A stretch of 64,000 nt of DNA from positions 124,001 through 188,000 of the forward strand of contig NZ_FSRE01000003.1 in NCBI RefSeq assembly GCF_900141795.1. Direction: 5' to 3'. This document shows, piece by piece, positions 35,654 to 45,427 of the stretch (within the stretch, counting starts at the first letter, position 1; every line of letters starts with the position of its first letter). The translations under genes were made by a program, and so were the position numbers. The notes beneath the pieces are model-generated. The model was not told where the DNA came from, made no database searches, and saw only the letters and a program-made list of their open reading frames with translations. The DNA is from Sulfurivirga caldicuralii (GTDB taxonomy: Bacteria; Pseudomonadota; Gammaproteobacteria; Thiomicrospirales; Thiomicrospiraceae).

Positions 35654-37056
35654 AGGGCGTAATACTGCGGCGCGCGCACGCGATCCGCCTCGGGCGTGTC
35701 CACGATTTCACCCCGCAGGGAGTTGGTAAAGGCATCGGTGATTTTCACATCCACGAACTGGCCAATCAGCTCCACGCTGCCGGGGAAATTGACCACGCGG
35801 TTGTTTTCGGTGCGCCCGGCCATCTCATGCACGCTCTTGCGCGACGGGCGCTCCACCAGCACGCGCTGCACCGTACCCACCATCGCCTCGCTGAATGCCT
35901 GTGTTTGCCGGTTGAGCAGTTCCTGCAGTTCGTAGAGGCGGCGCTTCTTCACTTCCATGGGCACGTCATCGGGCAGGCTCGCCGCCGGTGTGCCGGGACG
36001 GGGGCTGTAGATAAAGCTGAAGGAACGGTCATACTGCAGCTCTTCCACCAGTTGCAGCGTCTTGAGATGGTCCTCTTCCGTCTCCCCGGGAAAGCCCACA
36101 ATAAAGTCGCCGGACAGGCTCAGATGCGGCCGATGCTGGCGAATGCGGCGAATGACAGACTTGTACTCCAGCACCAGATGGTTGCGCTTCATCAGCGCAA
36201 GAATGCGATCCGATCCGGACTGAATGGGCAGGTGCAGGTGGGACACCAGTTCCGGCACTTCGGCAAAGGTATCGATAATCGCCTGTGTCATCTCATTGGG
36301 GTGCGAGGTGGTAAAGCGGATGCGGTCGATGCCGGGCACCTGCGCCACCGCATGAATTAGCACGGACAGATCGGCAATATCGCCGTCGGCCATCTCCCCT
36401 CGGTAGGCGTTCACGTTCTGCCCCAGCAGGTTGATTTCACGCACGCCCTGCGCGGCCAGTGCGCGCACCTCAGCCATCACGTCTTCAAACGGACGACTCA
36501 CCTCTTCGCCACGGGTGTAGGGCACTACACAGAAGGTGCAGTACTTGGAGCAGCCTTCCATGACGGAGACAAACGCCGTCACCGAGCTGGCTTCGGGCTT
36601 GGGCAGGTGATCGAACTTTTCGATTTCAGGGAAGGAAATATCGATGACCGGCGCACGCTGCTCGGACTGCTGCCGTGCCTGCAACGCCTCGCGGATCATC
36701 TGCGGCAGGCGATGCAGTGTCTGCGGGCCGAAAATAACGTCCACGTAGGGTGCGCGTTCGCGAATGTGTTCCCCTTCCTGAGAAGCCACGCAGCCACCCA
36801 CGCCAATGATGCGGTTGGACTTTTCGGCCTTCCACTGCTTCCACTTGCCCAGCTCGTCGAACACCTTTTCCTGCGCCTTTTCGCGCACCGAGCAGGTATT
36901 GAGCAGCAGCACATCCGCCGCGTCAGGCGTGTCTACCTGCTCGAGGCCAAAGGTGTTTTTCAGCAGCGCAGCCATCTTCTCCGAGTCGTACTCGTTCATC
37001 TGACAGCCATAGGTCTTGATCAGCACGCCGCCGTCGAAAGGAGCCTTCATGCTCAC
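35650..37056 (-). CDS. miaB: tRNA-2-methylthio-N6-dimethylallyladenosine synthase MiaB
   Basis: A 468-residue radical-SAM methylthiotransferase acting at A37 of tRNAs reading U-starting codons. N-terminal cluster cysteines are in [21 protein letters not shown] and [10 protein letters not shown]; the radical SAM CxxxCxxC is in [18 protein letters not shown]; a TRAM domain ends the protein. Two starts are possible: a GTG immediately after the lysC stop, with GGAG six bases upstream, and an ATG two codons later. I kept the GTG. Confidence 0.96.
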   Translation of the reverse strand: MSMKAPFDGGVLIKTYGCQMNEYDSEKMAALLKNTFGLEQVDTPDAADVLLLNTCSVREKAQEKVFDELGKWKQWKAEKSNRIIGVGGCVASQEGEHIRERAPYVDVIFGPQTLHRLPQMIREALQARQQSEQRAPVIDISFPEIEKFDHLPKPEASSVTAFVSVMEGCSKYCTFCVVPYTRGEEVSRPFEDVMAEVRALAAQGVREINLLGQNVNAYRGEMADGDIADLSVLIHAVAQVPGIDRIRFTTSHPNEMTQAIIDTFAEVPELVSHLHLPIQSGSDRILALMKRNHLVLEYKSVIRRIRQHRPHLSLSGDFIVGFPGETEEDHLKTLQLVEELQYDRSFSFIYSPRPGTPAASLPDDVPMEVKKRRLYELQELLNRQTQAFSEAMVGTVQRVLVERPSRKSVHEMAGRTENNRVVNFPGSVELIGQFVDVKITDAFTNSLRGEIVDTPEADRVRAPQYYAL

Positions 37057-38271
37057 TTATCGCTCCAACTCAAAGGCATCGTGCAGCGCCTGCACGGCTT
37101 CTTCCAAATATTTTTCTTCGATGATCACCGAGATCTTGATCTCGGTAGTGCCGATCATCTGAATATTGATGCCACGCTCCGCCAGCACCTCAAACATGCG
37201 CGCCGCGATACCTGCATGGGACTTCATGCCAATCCCCACCAGCGACACCTTGACGATGCCGTCGTCGGCGAGCACTTCACGCGCACCCAGCTTTTCCGCC
37301 TGACGCTTGAGGATCTCCAATGCGGCCGGGCAGTCGTTGCGGTGCACGGTAAAGGTAAAGTCTGTGGTGCCGTCCACGCCCTGGTTCTGAATGATCATGT
37401 CGATATCGATGTTGGCGTCGGAGATGGGACCCACAATCTGATAGGCCACACCCGGCTTGTCCGGCACGCCCAGAATCATCAGCTTGGCTTCGTCGCGGTT
37501 GAATGCAATTCCGGAAATCAGCGGTTTTTCCATTACTTTGTCCTCGGAGGTAATCAGGGTGCCGCCACCCTCTTTCATGGAGCTGAGCACACGCAGCGGC
37601 ACGCGGTATTTGCTGGCAAACTCCACCGAACGGATCTGCAGCACTTTAGCGCCCAGACTGGCCAGTTCCAGCATTTCATCGTAGGTGATCACATCCAGAC
37701 GGCGCGCGTTGGGCACCACGCGCGGATCGGTGGTATAGACGCCGTCCACGTCGGTGTAGATCTGACACTCGTCCGCCTTCAGCGCGGCGGCCAGCGCCAC
37801 GGCGGTGGTATCCGATCCCCCACGCCCCAGCGTAGTGATCTCGTTGTTGAGCGTCACGCCCTGAAAACCGGCCACCACCACGATCTTGCCGGCGTTCAGC
37901 TCGCTGCGCAGCTTGTCGTCGTTGATCTTTTCGATACGTGCCTTGGTGTGCACATTGTTGGTCAGAATGGGTACCTGCCAGCCCGTGTAGGACACGGCCG
38001 GGTAACCGCGCTGCATCAGCGCCATGCTCAGCAGCGCAATGGTGACCTGCTCACCGGTGGAGAGCAGCACGTCCATTTCGCGCGGATTGGGGCGCGGCTG
38101 AATTTCCTGCGCCATGGCGGTCAGGCGGTTGGTTTCACCGCTCATGGCGGAGACCACAACCACCACCTGATGACCCTCATCCACCGTCCTGATGACCTTG
38201 TCGGCCACGTTCTGAATGCGTTCCACCGAGCCCACAGACGTGCCGCCGTACTTTTGAACAATCAGTGCCAT
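37057..38271 (-). CDS. lysC: Aspartate kinase
   Basis: A 404-residue enzyme that makes aspartyl phosphate for lysine, methionine, threonine and diaminopimelate synthesis. The N-terminal signature VQKYGGTSVGSVERIQ and LGRGGSDTTAVALAAAL mark the kinase domain, and two ACT domains at the C terminus (about 265-400) bind the feedback amino acid. It sits six bases after alaS and directly abuts miaB. The same pathway is represented by dapF at 54.6 kb. Confidence 0.95.
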   Translation of the reverse strand: MALIVQKYGGTSVGSVERIQNVADKVIRTVDEGHQVVVVVSAMSGETNRLTAMAQEIQPRPNPREMDVLLSTGEQVTIALLSMALMQRGYPAVSYTGWQVPILTNNVHTKARIEKINDDKLRSELNAGKIVVVAGFQGVTLNNEITTLGRGGSDTTAVALAAALKADECQIYTDVDGVYTTDPRVVPNARRLDVITYDEMLELASLGAKVLQIRSVEFASKYRVPLRVLSSMKEGGGTLITSEDKVMEKPLISGIAFNRDEAKLMILGVPDKPGVAYQIVGPISDANIDIDMIIQNQGVDGTTDFTFTVHRNDCPAALEILKRQAEKLGAREVLADDGIVKVSLVGIGMKSHAGIAARMFEVLAERGINIQMIGTTEIKISVIIEEKYLEEAVQALHDAFELER

Positions 38272-38277
38272 TGTCGC

Positions 38278-40887
38278 TTATCCATTCCTTTCTTCGACCC
38301 AGCGTGCCACAGAGGCCAGCGCTGCGTCCAGGTTTTCAGGCTGGCTGCCGCCGGCCTGTGCCATATCGGGGCGGCCGCCGCCCTTGCCGCCCACCTGCTG
38401 GGCCACAAAGTTGACCAGCTCACCGGCCTTGAACCGCTTCGTCAGCGGTTTGCTTACGCCGGCCACCAGTGCCACCTTGCTGTCTTTGGCGCCACCGAGA
38501 ACGATGACGGCATTGTCCAGTTTCTGCTTGAGCTGATCCATCAGTTCGCGCAGCACCTTGCCGTCCGCGCCATCCACCCTGGCGGCCAGCACCTGCACAT
38601 CGCCCACCTGCTGTGCCTGGCTCACCAGTTCGCTGCCCTGGGCGGCGGCCATTTTGGCCTGCAACTGCTCCACCTGCTTCTCCAGCTGCTTGAGCTGCTG
38701 GGCGATTTGCTCGGCACGCTCGGGCAGCTGCTCCGGCCGCTTCGCCTTCAGCGTCTCTGCGGCACGATTGAGGGCGTCCTCGCGGCTGTATATCCAGTCC
38801 CACGCACCGGTACCGGTGATGGCTTCCACACGGCGCACGCCAGCAGCGACGCCGCCTTCGGAGACAATGCGGAACGGCCCGATATCACCGGTGCGGCACA
38901 CGTGCGTGCCACCGCACAGCTCGATGGAATAGTCGCCCATATCCACCACGCGCACCACATCGCCATATTTTTCGCCAAACAGGGCCATGGCACCTTTTTC
39001 TCGCGCCGCATCAAGGCTCATCTCCTCGGTGACGACGGGCACGTTTTCCATGATCTTTTCGTTCACTTCCCGCTCAATGGCGCGCAGGGTTTCCGGTGCG
39101 ATGGGCTCAAAGTGGGAAAAGTCAAAACGCAGACGCTCCGGCGTGACCAGGGAGCCCTTTTGCGCCACATGCTCGCCCAGATGATTGCGCAGGGCCGCAT
39201 GCAGCAGATGCGTGGCCGAGTGGTTACGTTCGGCAGCACGACGGCGGGCCACATCCACCTGTGCGTGTACTGATTGGCCTTCGCGCAGGCTGCCGGCAGT
39301 GACGCGCCCGACATGCAGCCATAGCTTGCCCTGCTTCTGCGTATCTGCCACATGGAAGCTGTTCATGCCCTCGGTGAGGGAACCGGTGTCGCCCACCTGA
39401 CCACCCGACTCGGCGTAGAACGGCGTCCGGTCGAGTATGACCATGCCCTCTTCGCCTTCCTTGAGCTCGGGCACCCGTTCATCATCCCTGTAGAGCGCCA
39501 GCACGGTGGCATCCGCCGCATCCTGCTGGTAGCCGACGAATTCGGTCTCGCCCTCGAAGTCGATCTTTTTGCTCATGTCCACCTTGAAGCTGCCAGCCTT
39601 GCGAGCGCGTTCGCGCTGCTTGCGCATTTCCGCCTCAAAGCCGGCCTCATCGATTTTCAGGCCGCGCTCGCGGGCCACATCGGCGGTGAGATCCACCGGA
39701 AAACCATAGGTGTCGTACAGCTTGAAGACCACATCACCCGCAATGGTGTCACCGGACAGCTCAGCCATGGCCGCCTCCAGCAGCTTCATGCCGTTTTCCA
39801 ACGTCTCGGCAAAGCGCTCTTCTTCCTGGCGCAGCACCTTTTCCACCTGCGGCGCGGCGGCCTTCAGTTCCGGATAGGCATCGCCCATCTGTTCCACCAG
39901 CGGCTGCACCAGCATGTGGAAGAACGGCTGCTTCTGTCCCAGCTTGTAGCCGTGGCGAATGGCGCGGCGGATAATGCGGCGCAGCACATAGCCCCGCCCC
40001 TCGTTGGAGGGCAGCACGCCATCGGTAATGATGAAGCTGGTGGAGCGGATATGGTCCGCGATCACCTTCAGCGAACTGCTGTTGCGGTCCTGCGCACCGG
40101 TCACCTGCTGGGCGGCATCAATGAGCGCCTGGAACAGGTCGATGTCGTAGTTGGAGTGCACGCCCTGCATCACCGCCGCCAGACGCTCCAGCCCCATGCC
40201 GGTATCCACGGACGGCTTGGGCAGAGGGGTCAGCGTGCCGTCGGCATCGCGGTTGAACTGCATGAACACCAGGTTCCAAATTTCGATGTAGCGGTCGCCG
40301 TCCTCCTCCGGTGACCCCGGCGGCCCGCCCGGCACTTCGGGCCCGTGATCGTAGAAGATCTCGGAGCAGGGGCCGCACGGACCGGTATCACCCATGGACC
40401 AGAAGTTGTCCTTCTCGCCGCAGCGGCTGAAGCGCTGCGGCGACACCCCGATTTCATTCAGCCAGATGTCCGCCGCCTCGTCATCCTCGTGGAAGACGGT
40501 GACCCACAGCTTCTCTTCGGGAATGCCGAGACGCTGAGTAAGAAATTCCCATGCATAGCGGATGGCTTCGCGCTTGAAATAGTCGCCGAAGCTGAAGTTG
40601 CCCAGCATTTCAAAAAAGGTATGGTGGCGCGCGGTATAACCGACGTTTTCCAGATCGTTGTGCTTGCCGCCGGCACGAATGCAGCGCTGCACCGAACAGG
40701 CACGCGTGTAGGGACGCTGCTCCAGCCCCAGAAACACATCCTTGAACTGCACCATGCCTGCGTTGGTAAACAGCAGGGTAGGGTCATTGGCCGGCACCAC
40801 CGGCGACGAATGCACCGCCTTATGGCCGTTTTCCACGAAATAGTCGATAAACGCCTTGCGCAACTGCGCGGTGGACATTTTATTCAT
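38278..40887 (-). CDS. alaS: Alanine-tRNA ligase
   Basis: An 869-residue class II synthetase. The N-terminal catalytic core shows [24 protein letters not shown] and motif 2 around [28 protein letters not shown]. The editing domain carries [11 protein letters not shown] and [13 protein letters not shown], the zinc ligands that clear mischarged Ser and Gly. The C-Ala region with a coiled coil (about 720-760) and [15 protein letters not shown] follows. The ATG has GGAAG just upstream. recX lies 25 bases before it and lysC six bases after. Confidence 0.96.
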   Translation of the reverse strand: MNKMSTAQLRKAFIDYFVENGHKAVHSSPVVPANDPTLLFTNAGMVQFKDVFLGLEQRPYTRACSVQRCIRAGGKHNDLENVGYTARHHTFFEMLGNFSFGDYFKREAIRYAWEFLTQRLGIPEEKLWVTVFHEDDEAADIWLNEIGVSPQRFSRCGEKDNFWSMGDTGPCGPCSEIFYDHGPEVPGGPPGSPEEDGDRYIEIWNLVFMQFNRDADGTLTPLPKPSVDTGMGLERLAAVMQGVHSNYDIDLFQALIDAAQQVTGAQDRNSSSLKVIADHIRSTSFIITDGVLPSNEGRGYVLRRIIRRAIRHGYKLGQKQPFFHMLVQPLVEQMGDAYPELKAAAPQVEKVLRQEEERFAETLENGMKLLEAAMAELSGDTIAGDVVFKLYDTYGFPVDLTADVARERGLKIDEAGFEAEMRKQRERARKAGSFKVDMSKKIDFEGETEFVGYQQDAADATVLALYRDDERVPELKEGEEGMVILDRTPFYAESGGQVGDTGSLTEGMNSFHVADTQKQGKLWLHVGRVTAGSLREGQSVHAQVDVARRRAAERNHSATHLLHAALRNHLGEHVAQKGSLVTPERLRFDFSHFEPIAPETLRAIEREVNEKIMENVPVVTEEMSLDAAREKGAMALFGEKYGDVVRVVDMGDYSIELCGGTHVCRTGDIGPFRIVSEGGVAAGVRRVEAITGTGAWDWIYSREDALNRAAETLKAKRPEQLPERAEQIAQQLKQLEKQVEQLQAKMAAAQGSELVSQAQQVGDVQVLAARVDGADGKVLRELMDQLKQKLDNAVIVLGGAKDSKVALVAGVSKPLTKRFKAGELVNFVAQQVGGKGGGRPDMAQAGGSQPENLDAALASVARWVEERNG

Positions 40888-40912
40888 TGCACTTCCACAA
40901 TCTTGAGAGAAT

Positions 40913-41365
40913 TCATTCAAAAGCCGCCCAGCACTGCTGCGCCGTAAAGCCACGTCCCTGCAGGAAACGCAGCCGCCGCGCCACCTCCTTGCGGTCTGCG
41001 GGCTTTTCGGCGCCGCCGAATTTCTTGATCAGCGCTTCACGCGCCGTCTCCACCCACACCTCATCGGGGAGCGCCAGCGCCTCATCCAACCGCCACGGCT
41101 CTTCAAAACGCTCCGCCAGCTTGTGGCGGATCTTCATCGGCCCATCACCGCGTGCCAGATAACTGTTGACCGCACTTTCTGCAAAGCGCTGCTCATCGAG
41201 CCAGCCGCGCTCGACCAGGGCCTGCAGCAACGCATCCAGCGCTTCAGGAGAAACCTCCACAAAACGATGGGCCAGCTTGCCACGCAGCTCGCGGATGCCG
41301 TGCTCGCGCTGCGCCAGCAACTCAACCGCTTTCTGTTCCAGCTGCGGGGGCCAGTCCGCACTCAT
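40913..41365 (-). CDS. recX: RecA regulator RecX
   Basis: A 150-residue modulator that binds and inhibits RecA filaments. The three-helix repeats of the family are visible: [46 protein letters not shown] and a final [21 protein letters not shown]. It overlaps the recA stop by four bases, the usual arrangement. Confidence 0.92.
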   Translation of the reverse strand: MSADWPPQLEQKAVELLAQREHGIRELRGKLAHRFVEVSPEALDALLQALVERGWLDEQRFAESAVNSYLARGDGPMKIRHKLAERFEEPWRLDEALALPDEVWVETAREALIKKFGGAEKPADRKEVARRLRFLQGRGFTAQQCWAAFE

Positions 41366-42399
41366 TCTTCGGCAGTGTCACCCGCTGATTCGGCTTCACG
41401 GGCGTTGGGCAACAACCTGGCGCGCAGCTGCTGTTCGATCTCCTCAGCCACTTCCGGGTGTTCCTTCAACCACAAGCGCACATTTTCCTTGCCTTGACCG
41501 ATCTTCTGGCCGTTGTAGCTGTACCAGGCACCCGCCTTCTCGATCAGTTTGTGCTCCACGCCCATGTCGATGATTTCGCCAAGGCGTGAGATGCCTTCGC
41601 CATAAAGGATGTCGAAACGGACTTCCTTGAACGGCGGCGCCAGCTTGTTCTTGACCACCTTGACCTTGGTCTCGTTGCCGATAATCTCGTCCTTGTTCTT
41701 CAGCGCACCCACGCGGCGGATGTCCAGACGCACCGAGCTGTAGAACTTGAGCGCGTTGCCGCCGGTCGTGGTTTCCGGGTTGCCGAACATCACGCCGATC
41801 TTCATGCGGATCTGGTTGATAAAGATCACCAGCGTATTGGTGCGCTTGATATTGGCGGTCAGCTTGCGCAGCGCCTGGCTCATTAGGCGCGCCTGCAGAC
41901 CCACGTGAGCATCCCCCATGTCGCCTTCGATTTCCGCCTTGGGCGTGAGGGCCGCCACGGAGTCCACCACCACGATATCCACCGCGCCGGAGCGCACCAG
42001 CATGTCGGCGATTTCCAGCGCCTGCTCGCCCGTATCGGGCTGGGAGACCAGCAGATTGTCGATATCCACGCCCAGCTTTTCGGCATAGGTGGGATCCAGC
42101 GCGTGCTCGGCATCGATAAAGGCCGCCGTGCCGCCGGCTTTCTGAGCCTCGGCGATGGCGTGCAGCGTCAGCGTGGTCTTGCCGGATGACTCGGGGCCGT
42201 AAATTTCCACAATACGCCCCCTGGGCAGCCCACCAATGCCCAGCGCAATATCCAGCCCCAGCGAACCGGTGGAGATGGTTTCGATATCGTGACCGATGGG
42301 GTTGTCGCCCATACGCATGACCGAGCCCTTGCCATACTGGCGCTCGATCTGTCCAAGCGCCGCCATCAGGGCCTTTTTACGCTGCTCATCCATCGCCAT
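41362..42399 (-). CDS. recA: Recombinase RecA
   Basis: A 345-residue DNA-dependent ATPase for recombination and SOS induction. Visible signatures include [18 protein letters not shown], Walker [52 protein letters not shown], the L2 loop region [26 protein letters not shown] and an acidic tail. The ATG has GGAG nine bases upstream. No LexA box of the CTGT-N8-ACAG type is apparent in the 60 bases before it. It heads a nine-gene run ending at lnt. Confidence 0.98.
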   Translation of the reverse strand: MAMDEQRKKALMAALGQIERQYGKGSVMRMGDNPIGHDIETISTGSLGLDIALGIGGLPRGRIVEIYGPESSGKTTLTLHAIAEAQKAGGTAAFIDAEHALDPTYAEKLGVDIDNLLVSQPDTGEQALEIADMLVRSGAVDIVVVDSVAALTPKAEIEGDMGDAHVGLQARLMSQALRKLTANIKRTNTLVIFINQIRMKIGVMFGNPETTTGGNALKFYSSVRLDIRRVGALKNKDEIIGNETKVKVVKNKLAPPFKEVRFDILYGEGISRLGEIIDMGVEHKLIEKAGAWYSYNGQKIGQGKENVRLWLKEHPEVAEEIEQQLRARLLPNAREAESAGDTAEE

Positions 42400-42456
42400 T
42401 CCGCTGCACTCCGTTAATTTCCGTGAACCGGTTATTATGACACAAAACACAATGAC

Positions 42457-43317
42457 TTACAGCAGGCCCGCCTGCTCCATCTCTTCCAGCAGCGCACTGT
42501 AGCCCTCGCGCCAGGTGGGGTATTTGAACTCGAACCCCGTGGCCCGGATACGCGCATTGCAGATGCGCTTGTTGCCCCGCTGCTGGCGTGCCGTTTCCGA
42601 TGGCTCGCGGTGTTCCGGCAGCGGAAGCGCCAGCTGTTCTGCGAGCCACTCATACACTTCGCACAGCTCCACCGGCTCGCTGTCCACGCCCACATATAGC
42701 TCGGCCGGATTTTCCAGATTGCGGATGTGCGCCAGCAGCCGCGCCGCATCTTCCACGTGGATGCGGTTACTGTACACACCTTCCATGCAGGTAGCCTTGC
42801 CGGCCCGCACCAAATCGATCAGGTGGGTACGCCCCGGCCCGTAGATGCCACCAAAGCGGACGATGGTATAAGGAAAGCCGCTTTCCCGAACCAGCTCTTC
42901 GCCTTCAAGCAGCGTGCGCGAGGCAAAGTTGCGCCCCTCAACCGGTGAGTCTTCATCCACCCACTCACCTTCGTTCTGGGCAAAAACCGACGTGCTGGAG
43001 CTGAAAACATAGCGCTTCACCGACTGCCCGTCCAACAGCTTGAGCAGGTTGCGCTGTCCGGCCACATAGGCACGGTAGTAGGCGATGTCATTGTGCTTGT
43101 CCGCCGACACCAGATAAAACACATGCCCGATGCCGTCGGGCAGCCGCATCTTCTCTTCGCAGTCGCTACACGCCAGGTCACCCTGAATACCCTGCACGCC
43201 CTCCGGCAGATTTTCGATATTGCGGCGGATGGCAAACACCTCGTCGCCCTGCGCCAGCAGTTCGTGCGCCAGACGACAGCCCACATCCCCGCATCCTGCA
43301 ATCAGTACCCTTGCCAT
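42457..43317 (-). CDS. NAD(P)-dependent epimerase/dehydratase family protein (YeeZ-like)
   Basis: A 286-residue extended SDR-type protein. The nucleotide-binding motif GCGDVGCRLAHELL is at the N terminus, with SSSTSVFAQNEGEWVDEDSP and FGGIYGPGRTHLID later. The catalytic YxxxK is not evident in its usual place, as in many YeeZ-like relatives. The chosen ATG follows AAGAGAAG; the frame is open 20 codons upstream. It lies 57 bases before recA on the same strand and could share its transcript. Substrate unknown. Confidence 0.82.
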   Translation of the reverse strand: MARVLIAGCGDVGCRLAHELLAQGDEVFAIRRNIENLPEGVQGIQGDLACSDCEEKMRLPDGIGHVFYLVSADKHNDIAYYRAYVAGQRNLLKLLDGQSVKRYVFSSSTSVFAQNEGEWVDEDSPVEGRNFASRTLLEGEELVRESGFPYTIVRFGGIYGPGRTHLIDLVRAGKATCMEGVYSNRIHVEDAARLLAHIRNLENPAELYVGVDSEPVELCEVYEWLAEQLALPLPEHREPSETARQQRGNKRICNARIRATGFEFKYPTWREGYSALLEEMEQAGLL

Positions 43318-43444
43318 GTAGTGCTTCTCTTGCTGATGGAAACCGCGAAAAGTATGCCGCAGAGCGCGACCGCGCAAGTGTAAATTTCACGCAAATGTGA
43401 CGCAGCCTGCATCTGTGGCGCTTTTGCAACACCCCTAAAACGAC

Positions 43445-43466
43445 AAAACCGCCCGAAGGCGGTTTT
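43445..43466 (-). terminator. Terminator of the fadL-like gene
   Basis: AAAACCGCCCGAAGGCGGTTTT is a compact hairpin with a T-run on the minus strand, about 30 bases beyond the fadL stop. The 180 bases from here to the SDR gene show no other feature. Confidence 0.88.
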
Positions 43467-43497
43467 GCAAATCAGTGCTTCTGAATGCTAAACGCGA

Positions 43498-44784
43498 TCA
43501 GAACTCATAACGCAGGGATACTGTGTAGCCGAGCTGCGAGTGCTTGGTTTTCAGATCAATGGCAACTGGCTGATTATTTAATGGATTTCCATCATTAGCA
43601 TTAGCAAAACCCAACGCACTTACAGTATCCGACACTTCAGGCGCATAGGTGATCGCCGCATCCACAGTCATCTTGCTGCTGACCTTATAACCACCGCCCA
43701 GCGTGAAGTGGTTTTCCACGGTCGCCGGGAAGAACAGGTAATTAAACATGTTAAGCGTTGCACCCGCAGCAGACGCTGTTCCTGGGGTTAAGAAGCCCGC
43801 TGCACTATTCTTTTTAATCGGATTGGAGCCATGATTGAACCCTGCACCCAACCAGTAGCCCGCACCGGTATATTTAACACCCAGCGCAACGACAGACTGA
43901 TCTTCCCAGCCAAACTCCTTGTAGCCTTTGGCATCACCCCACTTGATGTTCTTGTAGTCAACAGTCGCCATCCACGGACCCGTCGTGTAGGCAATACCTG
44001 CACCCAATACGGCGGGCTGCTCCAGTTTGTCACTCATGGCCGATGGGAACAGACCAAAGTTCACAAAGGGTTGTGACGCTGTAGAGAGCTGCCCTTTATA
44101 GGTCATGGTAATAGGTGAATCATAAGATACACCCAGCGTCAGGTTGTCATTCAGATCAAACGCGGCCCCCAGAATAAAGCCCAGACCAAAGTCCTGATCC
44201 ATGCCGCTGCCAACGTTATACTCCTGGCTACCATCAGCGCTATCATCAGCGTTCATCTTGTAGTTGATATCCAATGCACCGTACTGCAACACCACGCCAC
44301 CGCCCAGCGACAAACCATTTCCCACATTAAAAGCGATAGACGGTACAAATTTCATCAGCTGCAGCGTAGATCGCGCCTGCATCAAATAAGCTTCACCGCT
44401 GTGATCCACACCCATGCCGGCGGAACCGAACATACCGATACCCCACGCCCATTGACCGCCATCCGGGTTCACGATGGAGATCTCAGGGATCACGTTGGTA
44501 TCCGCCTTACTGGTGTGGTCATAGTTCATTGCCGGATAGCCGGTGTTTACACTTGGCTTAAACAGAGTGCCGCCAAAGGAAATTTCGGTTTTTTTGGCTT
44601 TTACCAGCAGCGCCGGGTTGGTCAGGGCATTTTCAGAGCCATAGAATGCGGCCGTACCGGTGCCACCCAGCGCACGGGACTGGGCACCCAGACCGATCAG
44701 CGCGTCACCATTGGTTGCGAAAGCCGGTGTGGCCGCCATGGCTGCGGCAGAAATCGCCAGAGCAAGTGTTGTCTTTTTCATCAT
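43498..44784 (-). CDS. fadL: FadL/OmpP1-family outer-membrane transport protein
   Basis: A 428-residue outer-membrane protein with a signal peptide (about 1-23, ending TPAFA). The mature N terminus NGDALIGLGAQSRALGGTGTA and ENALTNPALLVKAKK are the conserved hatch segments of FadL/TodX proteins, and the rest alternates as a beta barrel ending in an aromatic residue (LRYEF). Such channels take up long-chain fatty acids or other hydrophobic molecules. The 189 bases upstream are strikingly AT-rich, with runs of A and T, and probably hold the promoter. Confidence 0.9.
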   Translation of the reverse strand: MMKKTTLALAISAAAMAATPAFATNGDALIGLGAQSRALGGTGTAAFYGSENALTNPALLVKAKKTEISFGGTLFKPSVNTGYPAMNYDHTSKADTNVIPEISIVNPDGGQWAWGIGMFGSAGMGVDHSGEAYLMQARSTLQLMKFVPSIAFNVGNGLSLGGGVVLQYGALDINYKMNADDSADGSQEYNVGSGMDQDFGLGFILGAAFDLNDNLTLGVSYDSPITMTYKGQLSTASQPFVNFGLFPSAMSDKLEQPAVLGAGIAYTTGPWMATVDYKNIKWGDAKGYKEFGWEDQSVVALGVKYTGAGYWLGAGFNHGSNPIKKNSAAGFLTPGTASAAGATLNMFNYLFFPATVENHFTLGGGYKVSSKMTVDAAITYAPEVSDTVSALGFANANDGNPLNNQPVAIDLKTKHSQLGYTVSLRYEF

Positions 44785-44973
44785 GCTGTTGTCTTCCTTA
44801 TACGAGATTGAACCTGAGGCAGCGCGTGGCGCCGCGCCAAAAGTCGCGGTTCACTATGCCGCAGCAAAGGGCAAAAAAAAAATCAGAATTTTTTATTGGC
44901 CAATTGGAAATACCAAAAGAATGCAAGCCTCTGTTTTTAAAAGATTTTTTTACTTCAGAATTTTATTATTTAC

Positions 44974-45399
44974 TTATTTATCCCATTCTGCTTTTTCCCA
45001 TGCAAGCAAACCAGCCTTGCGTTTTTCACCCCAGGCATAGCCGCCCAAGCCGCCATCGCTGCGAATAATCCGATGGCAGGGCACGCGCACGGCCACCGGA
45101 TTGGCCGCCAGTGCATTAGCCACAGCGCGACAGGCTCTTGGCCGCCCCACCTGCCGCGCCAGCCACTGATAACTGCGTACCTCGCCCGCAGGCACAGACT
45201 GCACCCCATGCCATAGCGCCTGTTGAAATTCCGTGCCGCCCAATACAACAGGCAACGCCATAAAATCATCAAACGAAAGCGCCAGACCTTCGGGCAACGT
45301 GGCAAAGATCGCCTGCCGAATACGCCCTTCCTCATCAAATCCAACACGGAGCAAGCCAAGATTCTCCGGCAGGTGCACATGGCGCACTTCGTATTCCAT
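44974..45399 (-). CDS. ogt: Methylated-DNA-protein-cysteine methyltransferase (Ogt type)
   Basis: A 141-residue suicide repair enzyme that removes O6-alkyl groups from guanine. The acceptor is Cys108 in VRVPCHRIIRSDGGLGGYAWG, and GTEFQQALWHGVQSVPAGEVRSYQWLA is the conserved DNA-binding helix-turn-helix approach. The ATG has a perfect AAGGAGGT site; the frame stays open 110 codons upstream into the divergent gene, but that part is not coding. It is slightly short for the family, the N-terminal domain being reduced. Confidence 0.92.
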   Translation of the reverse strand: MEYEVRHVHLPENLGLLRVGFDEEGRIRQAIFATLPEGLALSFDDFMALPVVLGGTEFQQALWHGVQSVPAGEVRSYQWLARQVGRPRACRAVANALAANPVAVRVPCHRIIRSDGGLGGYAWGEKRKAGLLAWEKAEWDK

Positions 45400-45427
45400 A
45401 TGACCTCCTTTCGCTACAATAAAGGGC

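Noticed and set aside
36607..39273. An 888-codon open frame on the plus strand opposite miaB, lysC and alaS
   Set aside because: It is antisense to three well-conserved genes and its His-rich composition is that of a shadow frame in GC-rich DNA.
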